A stretch of 64,000 nucleotides of DNA from Monilinia fructicola (lineage: Eukaryota; Ascomycota; Leotiomycetes; Helotiales; Sclerotiniaceae). How positions within the stretch are numbered: the first letter of the stretch is position 1; every line of letters begins with the position of its first letter. Shown one piece after another: positions 34,770 through 48,377 of this stretch. The translations under genes were made by a program, and so were the position numbers. The DNA is taken from NCBI GenBank assembly GCA_008692225.1, contig VICG01000010.1:1922001-1986000 (forward strand), given 5' to 3'. Under the pieces are notes generated by a model. The model saw only the letters and a program-made list of their open reading frames with translations. It ran no database searches and was not told the DNA's origin.

Positions 34770-35826
34770 ATGACCAAACCAACCACCAGGTACCCACAGG
34801 TAGAGTCCCCCGGCACCCCCCCCCCCCCCCAACCTCCCAAAATCCATAAAACAAACAACTAATCCCCCCTCCCCCCTCCAAACAGCTCCCGCACCTCCAC
34901 CCTCCTAATCGCCAGCCTGTCCCTCGCCAGCAACGCCCTCTCCTCCCTCTTCGTGCATCAGCTCCCCGACGACCCGCTGCGTCTCGCGGCGCATTATGGG
35001 GCGTATCTGCATTTTGCGAATGTGTTGAGTATCTTTGGGGTTATCGGGGCTTGGAGGGTAAGTTTTTTAATTTAATTTAATTTAATTTAATTTCAAATCT
35101 TTGATTCTCCCCCTTTTCTTCCTTTTTTTGCGATGGGGCTCGTTCCAAGTGCTGGACGTCAAGAGTCGAAGTTGAGATGTACATTTTTGGCGTGTTTTCC
35201 TTTCATCGCCCTTCCCCCCTCCCCATCCCCACCTTCCCAAAAAGAAAACCCCCTCCAGCTAACATCCCCACCTACAGAAAAATCCCCACTCCATCCATCT
35301 CTTCAGTACCTACCTCCTCCTCGACACGCTCCTCAGCGCTCTCCCCCGCCTCCTCCTCCTAACCCTGCTCGCGCAATCCTCGCCCGCCCTCCTCTGCGCC
35401 GCGCCGGGCCCCTCGTCCTCCTCCTTCCACACCGCCGGATTCGCCGATTACGTCGCGCGCGACGGTGCCGGTGCTCCCGGCTTCGAGAGCGTGGTGGTGG
35501 CGGCGGCGGCGTCGTCGTCGCGGCAGTGGTCTGAGGTGGCGTGTCGGCGCGTCGTGGCGCTGGGCTGTGTGACGCTTGTTGGGGGGGTGCTGGCGGCGAT
35601 GGGGCTGCAGGTTTTGGGGGCGCTTTGTGTGAGGGATTATGCGAGGGGGTTGTTTGAGGGGGAGAGGGAGGGGGAGGGGGGTGCGGTGGGGGTGGAAATC
35701 GATGTTGAGAGGGTGGGGGAGGGTGACGAGAAGAGGGTTATGGAGGGGGGTTTTGAGAGGGGGAGAGGGAGGGGGGGGAGAGAAAAGCTGTGGAAGTATG
35801 CCGCCGATTTGGGAGGAGGGGGATGA
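34770..35826 (+). CDS. Small four-helix membrane protein of unknown function
   Basis: Three exons, 34770-34789, 34886-35057 and 35278-35826, give 246 aa. Intron 1 (96 nt) carries a 15-C run (34816-34830); intron 2 is 220 nt. Phases agree (ACC AG|C TCC; TGG AGG|AAA AAT). Four hydrophobic segments are visible: TLLIASLSLASNALSSLFV, YLHFANVLSIFGVIGAW, LFSTYLLLDTLLSALPRLLLL and VVALGCVTLVGGVLAAMGLQV. They are followed by an acidic/Arg/Gly-rich tail (EGEREGEGGAVGVEI...) at the C-terminus. I recognise no named family; the layout resembles small fungal tetraspan membrane proteins. The gene is far more GC-rich than its surroundings. Confidence rests on the coherent splicing and helix pattern. Confidence 0.72.
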
Positions 35827-37018
35827 ATTTTGATTTTTCTTTTTTTACTTTTTCTCTTTTTCTTTCTTTCCTTCTCTTTTTCTTTTTCTTACCTCCTTGG
35901 TTGGTTGCTTCATCGATGAATTGGCTGGCTACTAGAACTACGTCATCGCGTCAACGAACACGATCCGACGAAACCGCACCCCTGGAAATCTGGGAGAGCA
36001 CACACACACACACACACACACACACGCAGGCATGGATGGATGGATGAACGAAGAAACGATACACGAAACCCTCGATGATTACTTTGGCGCCGGTATGGTA
36101 TGGCATGGCGTGGCATGTACGTACTTACTCACTTACTTACTTGTATATATATCCCCAAGACGCGTAGGACGGGGAAGCCAAAGATGCCAGAACTTAGTAT
36201 ATAAATATGAATATAAATATAAAAGATGAATATAAAGACCCTCAACAATGCCCCGCATCCATCCATCCATCCATCCATCCATCCTCCTTTCCGCAGGGCG
36301 CGCGCGCGCGTGTGGGTGCGAATAAGGCAAAACATCGACGCGAGGAGTGGCCAGGGGGGGGAAGCGCTTGTTCAATACTACTTGTATCGATAGATTGATC
36401 ACTATTAATTGAATAATCGTAATTAACCAACGATGAGTCAATAACTCGCAATGAATCACAAGTTATCAATGACAAAAATGAACATGAGGAAAAATCAAAA
36501 TGAGAAGAAATCTACATGAGAAGAAATCAAAATGAGGAAAAATAAAAATGAGAAAAAGGTTAAAAATGAATATAAAAATATAATATAAAATAAATAATAC
36601 CTCACAAGCTACACGGTCCAACATCAACCACGCTCTATTGCACGTCTCTTCTGGCTTCTCTTCTCGAGCGCTTCGTTCGCTGTTGTTGTCTTTGGCATGT
36701 AAAGCTTTCTTTTCTTTGTCTTTCACATCTTGCCCCTTTCGCATCCCTTTTCGCATCCCCTTTCGCGCTCCAGCAAGAACAAAAACAAAGCCAAACACAA
36801 ATACAAACACAAACGCAATCCGAAACGCAAACCAAAAACCCAATCCCAAAGCAAGAGATTACCCCGCCGAGCCCCCGCTAGCCACTGCCGTGGATGCAGA
36901 GGAGGGGATTTTTTCTTCTTTTTTTTTCGTTTTGTTCTTGGCGTGCTGACGGGGGAGCGGGGGGGGGAAGAAGGGGAAAGGGCGAGGGGTTGGGTGTATG
37001 CATGTTGGGAAGGGAGGG

Positions 37019-37110
37019 GAAGGAAGGAAGGAGGGAAGGAAGGAAGGAAGGAAGGAAGGAAGGAAGGAAGGAAGGAAGGAAGGAAGGAAGGAAGGAAGGA
37101 AGGAAGGAAG
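37019..37110. repeat. (GGAA)n tetranucleotide microsatellite
   Basis: About 90 bp of GGAA/GAAG repeat, near-perfect. Open frames on both strands encode only RKEG/LPSF repeats. Confidence 0.92.
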
Positions 37111-40100
37111 GGAAAGACCTTCAGGATATGCGTCCGAAGCGATAAACATGCAGATGAGGGGCGGAGAGGGGGATGTCCGCGTCCTTGCTTGGAGGTGGAA
37201 CCTCAGGGTAGGACCTCAGGGTTATGACACGTCCACGCGCGTGTGAATCTGGTTCTGACATTTCCTATTTGGGTAGCGGTTCCGCGGGGGTGATTCTGGG
37301 TTTGGAGGGATGGACTGTGGGAGGTAGGTGTGATGTGAGAGATAGGATTTAAGAGTGCGCGGAATATAGTCCCATGGTGGAAGTTCGGTGGGGGTGCCGA
37401 GGCATTTTACGTACTGGTTGGGGAGGTTTAAGTTGGTGGGTGATTATCTAGTTTAGATGTCAAGTGATAGATAGGTATACAATGCTTTTTCCAAATGCTG
37501 ATTTGGTGTGAAATATTTATTCTAAAGAAGCCCTGTAGATTATAGTACTCTAGTATCATCAAATACTTGCAATAATATATCACTCGATACTATACGAATA
37601 GATATTCAAAACAATCCATGCGTACCACTACCAGACGGTGAGATTGTGTAGTTTGGTGGATTTGAGATGGAGAAGGGGAGTGATTGATGTGGATGGGATG
37701 ATTTGCATCGAGTCAGATGAACCGTGTTTCTTCTTGCAATGTGACGTACAGCCATCAAACGGGAGCGTCGATTGTGAATGTGCAATGAATATTATGATGA
37801 TTCTGGATGTGTTGAAGATATGGATATGGGAAGAGATAGAACGGGAGCGATGTGGAGTGAGGAGAACGAGGTAGAGACATAGATCGCAGATAGAGCATGA
37901 GACGACAAAGGGGAGAAAGGAAAATATTGTAGAAGAATGAATATCAAAAACCCGAAAAGAAAAAGGGGAGTAGACCCCTCGATCTCGCTAGAGAACCGAG
38001 AGGTATCATTATCATTAACAATAACAATGACGATAGCAACAACACTAGTTAGCTATAATTCATACAGAGTAATGATAAACTCACAGAATATACGGTCTAG
38101 AAAGAATGGCCTATGCAAAGGAGCGTATAAAGAAATGCAAGAGATACATGTGAAAGTAATGAATAACAAAACGAATGAAATCAAAACACAACATAACAAA
38201 TCAACCCCCAAAGATTGAAAAAAGATATCAACTATTTTCTTCTTGATTTGGTTTGGTATTCACCACAACCAATCCCTAAACTTCCTGAATGCTCTGTACC
38301 CACTGGGCATATAACAATACCGAAGCATGCTATACTAAGCATGCATGTCATAAGCATAACCATACAACATACAACAACCACGAGGCAAACAAAGACGGAC
38401 TATTCCATCCCTCTACCCAAACCCAAACCCAAACCCAAATCCAAATCCCAACCCCCAACAAAGCAATCCTCGCAAATCCCAAGACACACGAAACCGTAAC
38501 CCCACCAACCAAAATGTACATTCAAACAAAGAGATGAACACAGGATGAGCTAAGTAGACAAACAGGTAGGTATTCAACGCCCGTCGATCCAACATCTACA
38601 CGCAAGACTAAAAGTCTGCTCTAGCCCCTATCCCCAACCCCAGAAATGCAACCAAGCAGCTAGCAGCCCGTGGCCGCGCGCGCAGAAATTCACGATGCAA
38701 CGGGTGGGGTAAGCTTCAGGAAGCGATAAGTAAAGGGTGGATGATTTCCTCGTGATGATAAGAGATAGGGAGATAGCCAGACGGGTACCGACGAACTAGT
38801 GGGATGAAAGATGGATGATAGGAGGAGCCGGGAGATTGGGTCGAGGCCCGATGATTGGGTATATTTGTTCATGGCACACGGGGCACATCTCATCCATCTC
38901 ATCCATCTCATGATAATATCCTAACTTACCTGGGAACACGTCCGATGGTTCGTATATTGATGTCGATGAGGGGATGGATGTATTGAAAGAGGGATACAGC
39001 ACGATACAATGAAAGAAGAACGTGTTGCCCTCCGACGCCTGACATGTTGACTGACATGAAGCTGAGGGAAGTAGAAGGATCCCGAATACGTACTGTGCCG
39101 TGGTACTGGTGATGGGTACGATTCAGCATCTGGAGGCTGATGCGATCCGATTTGCCGGCTAAAAATACTCCTGGATATAAATACCGAAAGCGTGATCACA
39201 ATTTGCTGTGGGGGAAGCCGTGTGAAGGAGGGGAATGTCATATCAGCATTCCCTTCCTGTCGACAGCTAGGACAGGTGATACGACAGGACCAACGAAGCC
39301 CTCCCGTCCAATGGTGGGGTGAATGAAGGAGAGATATTGCAGATGCGTGGCGGACACTGCATGATGAAACCGGTATTGGGCTGGGTGGTGTGATTGTGAT
39401 TGTGAACGTAGGTGTGGATGCATTTCTTCTGCAGTTCGTTGGGCTAATTACCTTACATATTGTTGTTTGTCCTTTGTGCTTTTCGGCTCTCGGTGGGAAT
39501 TTGCAGCGGCAGTGGTTGAAGCATCTGATGATTTTGACAGCCAGATGATCACTGAGTCTTTTTCTTTTCTTTTTTTTTGGAAGAGCTCTGATGCTCTATC
39601 CAACTTACCGGGACTGGATATGTTCTACCATACGTATACTTATCCGGTTGTGATAATGAACAGACTGATATCCCTATCTTACACAAGACTGTTTTGGGTG
39701 GAACATTTTTGGCGTCATTATTGAATGAAAGTTTTTACATTTCTGTTTCGTGCGCATCTCTCCATTTCTTTTAGACTTCGGCTCGGAAGTTGAATTTGAT
39801 GCATGTAAGTAAAAAAGCGTTCGGAGATATTTGATTAAAGCAGCAATGCACTCGAGGAATCCATGGAATCGTGGATAGATACTAGATAGAGATAGAGTCG
39901 CTTGAGAACCCCGGGGCCCTTGTAAGAAGCGTGTGTTGCAACTTGCGCGTGAATGCGAGCGATAAGAAAAGAATGTTTCTTAGTTCAATATTTCCCTGGA
40001 AAGTATCATGAAGGACGAATGGTTCCTTTGATTTACGGAGTACAACCTCTTACTACAGTGTTGTATTCTCATCCATCATCCGCGACTACAGTAAGATCGA

Positions 40101-42311
40101 ATGAAGACTTTTTCTCGCCACGATCGATTCACTCTGAATAGGGGTAAAATGAAAGGGAGTGACTTGCTTGCTCTTCTTCCCAACAAACTCATGAGAAACC
40201 TCGGGATCAGACAACTTCATCCAGATAACCCGAGACTTACTCAAAAGATTGTCGTCTGTGGCTTGATAATTGACATTTAGAGAATATTAGAACCAACTAG
40301 GATTGGCCGCATATCGCGCTCATACTAGAAATTGTGCTCCCCCTGTTTGTTGCACGCACGTCCATTGGAATTTGCTGGTGGGATGATCTAATGGATACGC
40401 AACCAAGTACAGAGTATTCGATGAAGAATAGAAGATGAAAGAACAGCAACCTTTCCTTCGATAGAGTGATTGACTGTATTTTCATTATATAAGAGCTGAG
40501 GTTGACGGAAACTTGTATGAGATTAGAAGAGGCAACGTGTATGCTTGGTACGAGTGATCGATCATGCGGTATTTTAGATTAGGTCCGAATAAGTACCTAG
40601 TAGGTAGGTGTACGGAGTCTTTAGTTCGGAAGTTGGAAGTTAGGGCAGGTATTTGAATTGAACTACTGATGAAATGTTGAAGGATGGGAACTCTTGTGAA
40701 CGAAACTCTTGGATCATTACCGTAGAATTCAGAACTGAAAGGTCTAGAGGATAGTGGAGACAGCAAAAGTTGAATCGTGAATGTGGGGTGTAGCGAAAGA
40801 AACTACTTTACTCGATAATAACGAATTTGATACACTGAATAGTCCGTGTAAAGTTGTGGAGGTCATTTTAAAAAGATTAAAGCCGCGAGTAGTAATGAAG
40901 ATCCAAGAGATCAAGAGGGAGGGGAGGGGAAGGGGGGGAGGGAAGGGGAGGGAAGGGAAGGGTATGTGTGGTGTTAGCATCAATCAAATCAATATTGAAA
41001 CTCTGACATTGGATGAATGTGTGTCTAATAAGGAGAGATGGTACGAACAACATCCAGAACTTCCAAGACAGAATCATGATGAGGCTGAATATAGATTTCA
41101 TCTCATGATAGAACAAAGTGATACACTGTTACCATGGTAAATCCTGAATAAATGAGAATCAGCCTTACACATGGAAGCGCAAGATAGATAGGTAGATGGG
41201 TAGGCAAATAGGTCATGATGATCCCTATTAACAGTTTCTCCTGTACGAACAAACAAACCCATACCATTCATTCATTCTTCATCGAAAGAGAGAGGGAAGA
41301 ATGGGGGTAACACAGTTTTGGTACAACCGCCCTTCTCTTTCCTTGATCCGATCCGTGTGATGAGTAAGGACTAGGTACGTACTTTGTAATTATATAAACA
41401 AAAATGCTAACATCGCGGGTGACAATGCAACTCTCCTATTCGTTTCTCCGTGTCAATCTCATTCATCTCCACGTACCAGAAGCTATGTTGGAAAAGGTCA
41501 AGAACAAGATAAAGGAAATGAAATGAAATCAAATGAAATGAAACGAAACGAAACGAAACGACACGACACGACACGACACTGGAAATGAAGGATGAATGAG
41601 GAAAGTAGATATTTTATTTGGATAAATGTACGGAGTATATAACCTTTAGTACTTATTAGCCTTGATCTTGATATTACCTAGACCGTCAGTCTGGTAGCGG
41701 TACCTTTTTTCATACGGAGTATAACCTTACATATGTACTAGGTATGTACTATGTAGTATGTATGTACAGAACAGTACTCTCTCTGTATGTATCCATGGAT
41801 ATACAGAGTAGAGCTAGTAATTACTACATATAGTTAGAAAGGAAGCATTGGCACCCGTGGACAACGATAATCGTCAGGAAACGATATGGAATGGGGGAAC
41901 GGCTCTCAGGGAAGAGGGACAGCAAGAGAACCGTGACTCAATCGTTGATCAACAAGTGCAACGACAATACTGTACGGAGTATACGACGTAGGCAGTATGT
42001 ACTGTACAGAGTGTGTTCTCGAAGTAGGGCAGAAGAAAGGTGGAGTATATACTCTGTATATTCAGGACGAGTGATTCCTTCAACGAAGAAAGAACAGGAG
42101 GAAGAGGATGGATGGCAGGTAGTATTGAATATAAGAAAGAATCACGGAAATGTTCTCTACTTCAACAACACAACACCATGAAGGAGATGATGTATGGCAT
42201 CTGCGTTGAATATACAGAGAGTACTTGTGGACAGTACTGTGACTTGTAACTTCATAAGATCCTATTGATAAAGCAGTTAGTATTCAACCAGTTTATCTCT
42301 CTGAGTCCCTT

Positions 42312-42470
42312 TTCTCTCCTCTCCTCTCCTCTCCTCTCCTCTCCTCTCCACCCTCTTCTCTCCTCTCCACCCTCTTCTCTCCTCTCCACCATCTTCTCTC
42401 CTCTCTCCTCTCCACCCTCTTCTCTCCTCTCCACCATCTTCTCTCCTCTCTCCTCTCTTCCCTCTTCCCC
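42312..42470. repeat. CTCCT pentamer array expanding into a 19-mer with CCACCATCTT interruptions
   Basis: Begins as CTCCT units, then alternates CTCTCCTCTCCACCCTCTT and CTCTCCTCTCCACCATCTT blocks. A strongly pyrimidine-biased strand over about 160 bp, which could form triplex (H-DNA). Confidence 0.85.
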
Positions 42471-43848
42471 CTTCCCTCTTCTTTTCCATCCTTCCTTGTC
42501 ATAAATACACACTACTGCACCCTCACCCGAAAGAATAAAATTGTTCACAAGAATTCCACCACTACAAAGTCACGGATCTACCAAAAAGAGATTTTACCAA
42601 TCCTGTACAGAGTACAGAGTAATCAATCAGAATTCGATCATCCATGATCCATCGTTATATACCGGCCCTTAGCACCCAAAAGAGATAATTCGCCATTTTT
42701 GATTAAACCACGCTCACTCTGAACCTATCCATCCCATATCCATCCCACTCATCCATCCATCCATCGAATCACCCACTTATCCACTTATCCAAACAAATGA
42801 CCAAGGAAAAGGAAAGGATAGGAAAGGAAGGAATGGATGAATTAGATAGGGTAGAAATAGGAAAGGATATAAGTAATGATATAGAGTAGAAATAAGAGAT
42901 AGAAATAAGAAGATAGAATGTAGAATATAAAAGAGAGGAAACGTTTTATCACATGGATCACTTCTAGGCCATTAAAAGAAGAGAAAAACATAGGAAGTAT
43001 ACTCATTCTATACTATAAGCTTAGTAGATGATTAAACTTAAAGATATAATAAATAATAATAAATCCTTTTCTAGATTATTATTCATTAATTAATTAATTA
43101 ATTAAGTAAGTAATTTATTTAACTATCTAATTAAATGTATATCTATCTACGGAGTATATTACTTCTCTAATTATAAGTTATAATTAATTAATACTATATT
43201 CTTTTATACTATATATAATTATAATAATACTAAATAATTATAATAGTTATTATTAAATTAAAATATTTAAATTAAAATATTTATCTATTTCTATTTGTTT
43301 TTATTATTATTATTTATTAATTACTTATTTATTACTTATTTATTAATTATTTATTTATTACTTATTTATTACTTATTTATTACTTATTTATTACTTACTA
43401 ATGATTATTTACTAATGATTATTTATCTATTTATCCTATAAAACTACCTACCCATAGACCTACTACCTACCGACTACTAGGTACCTACCTCCTTATCTAC
43501 CTACCTTAGTATCTATCTATCGTACATCCATCCCTCCACCCATCCATCCACCATCACCATCAAGGAAGGAAGGGAAAAAAAAGATTACCTAGGTAATAAT
43601 CTCTTTTCATCCGTTTTCTTAGATCCTCTTCTCTTTTTCCTCTTTCATTATATATATATATACATACATACATACATACATATTACATACTACATACATA
43701 CATACATACATACATACATACCTATTATCGTTACCAACCTAACAACAACGATTTCTAACCTCACTTTCTTCTTCGTATCAACGATAAACGAAAAAGTCAA
43801 TAATATTTATATTTATTCATTATTAACACAGGGTTTTTAACGACTTAC

Positions 43849-43879
<31 letters not shown>

Positions 43880-44455
43880 TACACACACACACACATATAT
43901 ATATCCAATATACATACACACGCAAATTATATACATATACAACGATTTGTCATCCCAAGTAGCGTCCATTGATCCTTTCCTCTTGGTTTTGCTTGATTCC
44001 AAAAGGTTGTTCTTGTTCTTGTTCTTGTTCTGGTTCTGTTGTTACTACATTCCATTTTGGTGAGTTAGACTTTTTTTTTACCCTTCACCCCAAAAAAAAG
44101 ATAGTTAGTAAGACAAATTTTCTCTTTGCTTCCGCTTTTTCTTTTTCACTCCCCCTCCTCATTCAAACATCCACCCGCCGCTTTCGCTGCTATTGCAATA
44201 TCAATTTTCTCTACTCGGCTACATCCATAATAGTCTTTTCTGTATGCGATCCCAATCTTCGAATACTTTCCATTCTCTACATTATCTAGATGATCTTGAT
44301 GTGCTTCCATGTGACATGGTTTACTAATTGCAATATCTGTACAGAATCCCATACTCACGACAAGTTTAGTCGTATACGTTCTTTTCAATCAGATCGAGCA
44401 CAGTGCGGGCTTCAGTTCTTTCGGAGCATCCATTTGAATCATTATCCTACCAAAT

Positions 44456-46191
44456 ATGTCTTATTACGATAATCAACAATGGTCTGCCGGTGCCGCTGGG
44501 CAACCTTCTTGGGAGCAACAAACCCCACCAGCACGATCCGGTATGTTGGGGAAAAAATCACATATCGATGTTTTCATCAGGGTATCAATTGACAGGTGTT
44601 ATAGGTACCAGCTCAGTTGTTCAGCGCGAGGACTCCACTGCATTCAGCACACAAATCGAGGGTACGTTTACTGAAATACATGGGTGACAGCAATTGCTCT
44701 ATTTTGGTGTTGGGCCATGCGCAGAAGAAACGCAGGTGTTGGGATTACGATGTGAACCACTTATGTCCTATATTGGCTCGATGACGGTTGTATGGAAGAT
44801 ATCATGATCAAGACGCTGATGATTTGATGTATAGAGGTCGACCGTGCCATTGACAATTTGGTCAAAAGTGGAAAGATGTTCAACCTACCAGCCGGTGGTC
44901 GCCGCGATTCCATGCCGCTGGTTGGCCCTTCAAGAACCTTCCCGGAACAATTCGGTATGCTTCACGTTCAGACGACAACATAGAATTCTTTGAACCTAAC
45001 TTGATAATTTTCAGATCCTCGAATGACTGCTGGTCCTCCACGACACCATTCGGTTAGCGATTTCGGTGACGCTCGGTCTTTCTCGGGATCCAATCTGCAA
45101 AACTTCTATGCCAGTCAACGACACCAACCTTCGAGAGGCGCAAATGAAGCCGAACAAGTGATGCAGGCGAAGAGGAGAATGGCGGCTCAGCGTGAGAGAG
45201 AACTGCGCAACTACCATCAAGAGCAGCAGTATAATCGAAGTAGGCCACCCTCTTCCGCTGTATAAAAACCCTATTTGTCAAAATACCCTGTACCCAGCGA
45301 TTCGCTCATATCAGTCGAAATTTTGTACATGATATTTTGTTCATCTCGCCTACAATTGCTCTGTGTGATACAAACAAAAAAGTCTTCATTATTTATCTTT
45401 GACATATGCACATTTACTGACTGGAATAAGGCGTTACAGCTGAAATCTTGGGCGGCAAACCAGATCGTATCGCTAGTCCAGGTAGCGGTATGAACGAGGA
45501 AGAACGTCGTGAGTTGATTGCCCGCCAAAGAAGTGCTCTCTATGGGGAAGGTCCAGCCTTCAATGCGGAAAATGGTGGTTTTGATGAAAATGGTACCCCA
45601 CGCCCAACAACTCAGGGATCTACCTCGCAAACCCTAAATGCTCCCCCCAGGTGCCATCCGAGGACACTCGCCCCTGGCCTTTGATCACTTTAATGCTCAG
45701 GCTAGCCAAGGAGAAAACTCAAATCAGCAGAATGCCACTGAGCCTCAATCAGCCACAACAGCTCAGGCTTCAGGGAAGCAACGATCCCGTGCTAACAGCA
45801 CCTCATCTCCATCTTCCAACCCTACTAGCTTTAGTTTGTTTGAATCTGCTGCTCAGCAGTCCAGCCGAACTTCAACTTCATCCCCTGGTGGATCTCCACC
45901 ACGCCAAGGAGGCAAGGCTGGTACTGGCGGAGTGGCCCCTATCGGCACTCGCCCCAGTGGACAAGCTGCCAATCCAGCTTTGAACAAACGATCAACCACC
46001 CTTTGCCATCACCATTGAGCTATGGGTTTGCCGCCAATGATTCGACTACCGAAGCCAAGGATGCTAGAACGACTTCCGCTTCATCAAACCCTAACCCACA
46101 AGGACAGACTGAAAGTGGGTTGGGTTGGGGATCCAAGAGTGGTGTCTGGGGGAACAAGAATCTGGGTGTACAGGCTTCGGTATGGGGTTAA
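44456..46191 (+). CDS. Conserved fungal low-complexity protein, two apparent compensating frameshifts
   Basis: Exons 44456-44540, 44605-44661, 44835-44954, 45015-45239 and 45440-46191; introns of 64, 173, 60 and 200 nt with phases all consistent. About 412 aa. Landmarks are MSYYDNQQWSAGAAGQPSWEQQTPPARSG, SVVQREDSTAFSTQIEEVDR (a short conserved helix), RMAAQRERELRNYHQEQQYN, SRANSTSSPSSNP and the terminus GVWGNKNLGVQASVWG. The order and motifs look familiar as a conserved, functionally uncharacterised Pezizomycotina protein, but I cannot name it. Reading through requires one C fewer in the six-C run 45643-45648 (restoring PPGAIRGHSPLAF) and one C more at 45999-46001 (restoring TTPLPSPLSYGF). 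These are the kind of errors expected from homopolymers. Mostly disordered, rich in S/N/Q/G. Probably soluble and cytoplasmic or nuclear. Confidence 0.78.
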
Positions 46192-46925
46192 ATTGGGTTA
46201 TTGGAACATGAACATGAACATGAACATAGAAATCAGGCGTGAAGGGAAAGGGGTATGATTGATTATCTGCATATGGTTGTGGGTGGTGGATGGTAACTGG
46301 ACAAAAAGAAATATCGATAATAGGCTTGGCATGGCAGGCGTATGGAACCTTTACAGAATTTATCGGAAGGCAGGTTCTGGACGGAGGGGAACGAGAGTTT
46401 TTACCACCTCGTTATCATACTTTGCTTTTCAGCACATATTGCAGGAGTCTAATTGATTCTCGTCATCGGCAACAAGGAAGGAGTTTTTCTTATTCTATCC
46501 TGTTTTCAGGATGTTCAATCGGTAATAACGGGTTGGGATGGGGTTTGCAGTTTGCAGTTTTGTTTTTGTCTCATGGCATTTACGGCGAAACAACAATCTG
46601 GGGATCTTGATGTGGGATATTGGTCTTGGTCTTTTTTTTTTTTTTTTTTTTTTTTTCCCCAAGGGTCTGGTATGGGTGTTGCGTTACTCTTCGTTCCTGT
46701 ATATGGGCTGTTTTGTTTCGAGTGGGTAAACTTATATCAGGAGGGAGTAAAAATTAAACAACAAATGGAATTAGTGGGATGAAATAAAATCTTTGATGAT
46801 TTGGGAATGAATTGGAAATGGGATGGAATTAAAAGTCTGTATGAGAGCATGAGTGCGTGTTGTTTTTTTTTTTAAAAAAAAAAGAGTGAATGGGTGAATG
46901 GGTAATGAGTGAGTGAGTGAGTGAT

Positions 46926-46956
<31 letters not shown>

Positions 46957-47149
46957 ATGTGTATGTGTATGTGTAGATGTGTGTGTAAGTGAACAAGTGA
47001 GTTTGTACCGTTAGCGATCTATATATAGATGTTGTTATCTTGCTGTAATGTTGGTATGGTGTATGAGAATGAGGGCGTGTGTGAGTGAGTGAGTGAGGGA
47101 GTGAGGGAGTGAGTGAGGGAGTGAGTGAGGGAGTGAGTACCTAGGTATC

Positions 47150-47206
47150 TTCTTGAAGGATGAGGGATGAGGGATGAGGGATGAGGGATGAGGGATGAGG
47201 GATAGG
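47150..47206. repeat. (GGGATGA)n heptamer array
   Basis: About seven copies of the 7-bp unit GATGAGG, followed directly by GTTTGGT 7-mers (47216-47250). Confidence 0.85.
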
Positions 47207-47593
47207 GTGGATGGTGTTTGGTGTTTGGTGTTTGGTGTTTGGTGTTTGGTGGATTTGGGGTGGTTGTGGGTGTGGGTGTGGGTGTGGGTGGATTGAGAGT
47301 TGATTTGGCTGTGATGGGCATTCGAGGTTTGATATCAGGGATTTTTGTTGGGGGGTTTGTGGAGGAGGGAGGAGGGGGAGGAGGGAGGAGCTGGCTGGCA
47401 GTTCGATTTTGGGGTTTAGGTTGGTGGGGAGGGGAGGGGAGGAGGTGGGAGGGGAGGAGATGCGGGTGGGCGGGTAGATGAATGAGGAATAAAGAATGAG
47501 TGAGTGGGTTTGTGAGGGTATGGTATCTGTCCATCCGTCCATCTATCTATCTATCTATCTACTTACTCTAGGCGTATCGCTGGGTTTTGTATT

Positions 47594-47720
47594 CGTTGAT
47601 GTTGATGTTTATATTGATGTTGATGTTTATATTGATGTTAATGTTAATGTTAATGTTAATGTTAATGTTAATGTTAATGTTAATGTTGATGTTGATGTTG
47701 ATGTTGATGTGGATGGATGG
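47594..47720. repeat. (TTGATG/TTAATG)n hexamer array
   Basis: About 20 copies of TTRATG with TTTATA variants near the start, running into GGAT repeats. Open frames on both strands encode VNVNVN or INININ repeats only. Confidence 0.9.
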
Positions 47721-48377
47721 ATGGATGGATGGATGGATAGGTAGGTAGGTGGTCACTTTGAATATGTTAGTTGGTTGGTTTAGTGTTTGGGATCACCTGG
47801 TGGATTTAAGATGTAGGATTTGCTTTGTATTCATTTCAAGAAGAAGAAGAAGAAGAAGAAGAAGCATCCACGTCAAAAGCACACCTCAAACCCCAATTTT
47901 CTCACCCTCTTCACTCTGATGTTCCCCCTCCCCCCCTATTCCCTCGCTTCCTCGCCTCTCGATACGTAGGAGACACGACAATGGATATCTTCTACTCTAT
48001 TCGCTGCATTGTATCCCATCGCATCATAGGACTCCCCGAAGAATTTCCTGCCATATATCGGATCGTGATATAATCTCTACACGTAACAACACTTGGTTGT
48101 ATATATATATGTTTTTCTTCTCTTTATATAACTAACTACTCGGGCGCGTTTTAAAAGAGGTGTAGGCGAATATAAAACTTATAATTATTTAATAAACTTT
48201 AGTATAATTTTATATTATATCATCTAAATATATATATATTAGATTTAGCATTTGATTATCTCTTTTTAAAAAATCTTAAATTATTTATCTTAATTTTCAT
48301 ACCCTCGTAGAGTTTTAACGTTTTAATAATTTTTTATAATTTTATAGTAATAAATACACATTAATTAATTTATATTA

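Larger units (their letters stand above)
35827..44455. other. Gene-poor region, 8.6 kb
   Basis: No gene could be supported. It contains T-rich downstream sequence (35833-35895), a CA tract (36001-36026), the GGAA array, CCAAACCC/CCAAATCC repeats (38418-38450), several TACGGAGTA motifs (40.0-43.2 kb), GAAACGAAACGACACGAC pentamers (41520-41580), the CTCCT array, an AT-rich stretch (42960-43450, TTATTTATTACT repeats) and TACA/TATA/CACA arrays (43650-43905). The last 500 bp before 44456 is a T/C-rich leader-like region. Confidence 0.45.

Noticed and set aside
47568..47756. Open frames encoding NINININ and VNVNVN
   Set aside because: Translation of the TTRATG array on both strands.
48140..48175. 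Possible right end of the AGTCGCC-type element (GGTGTAGGCGAA)
   Set aside because: Only about 10 matching bases and wrong spacing relative to the copy at 49563; similarity too weak.
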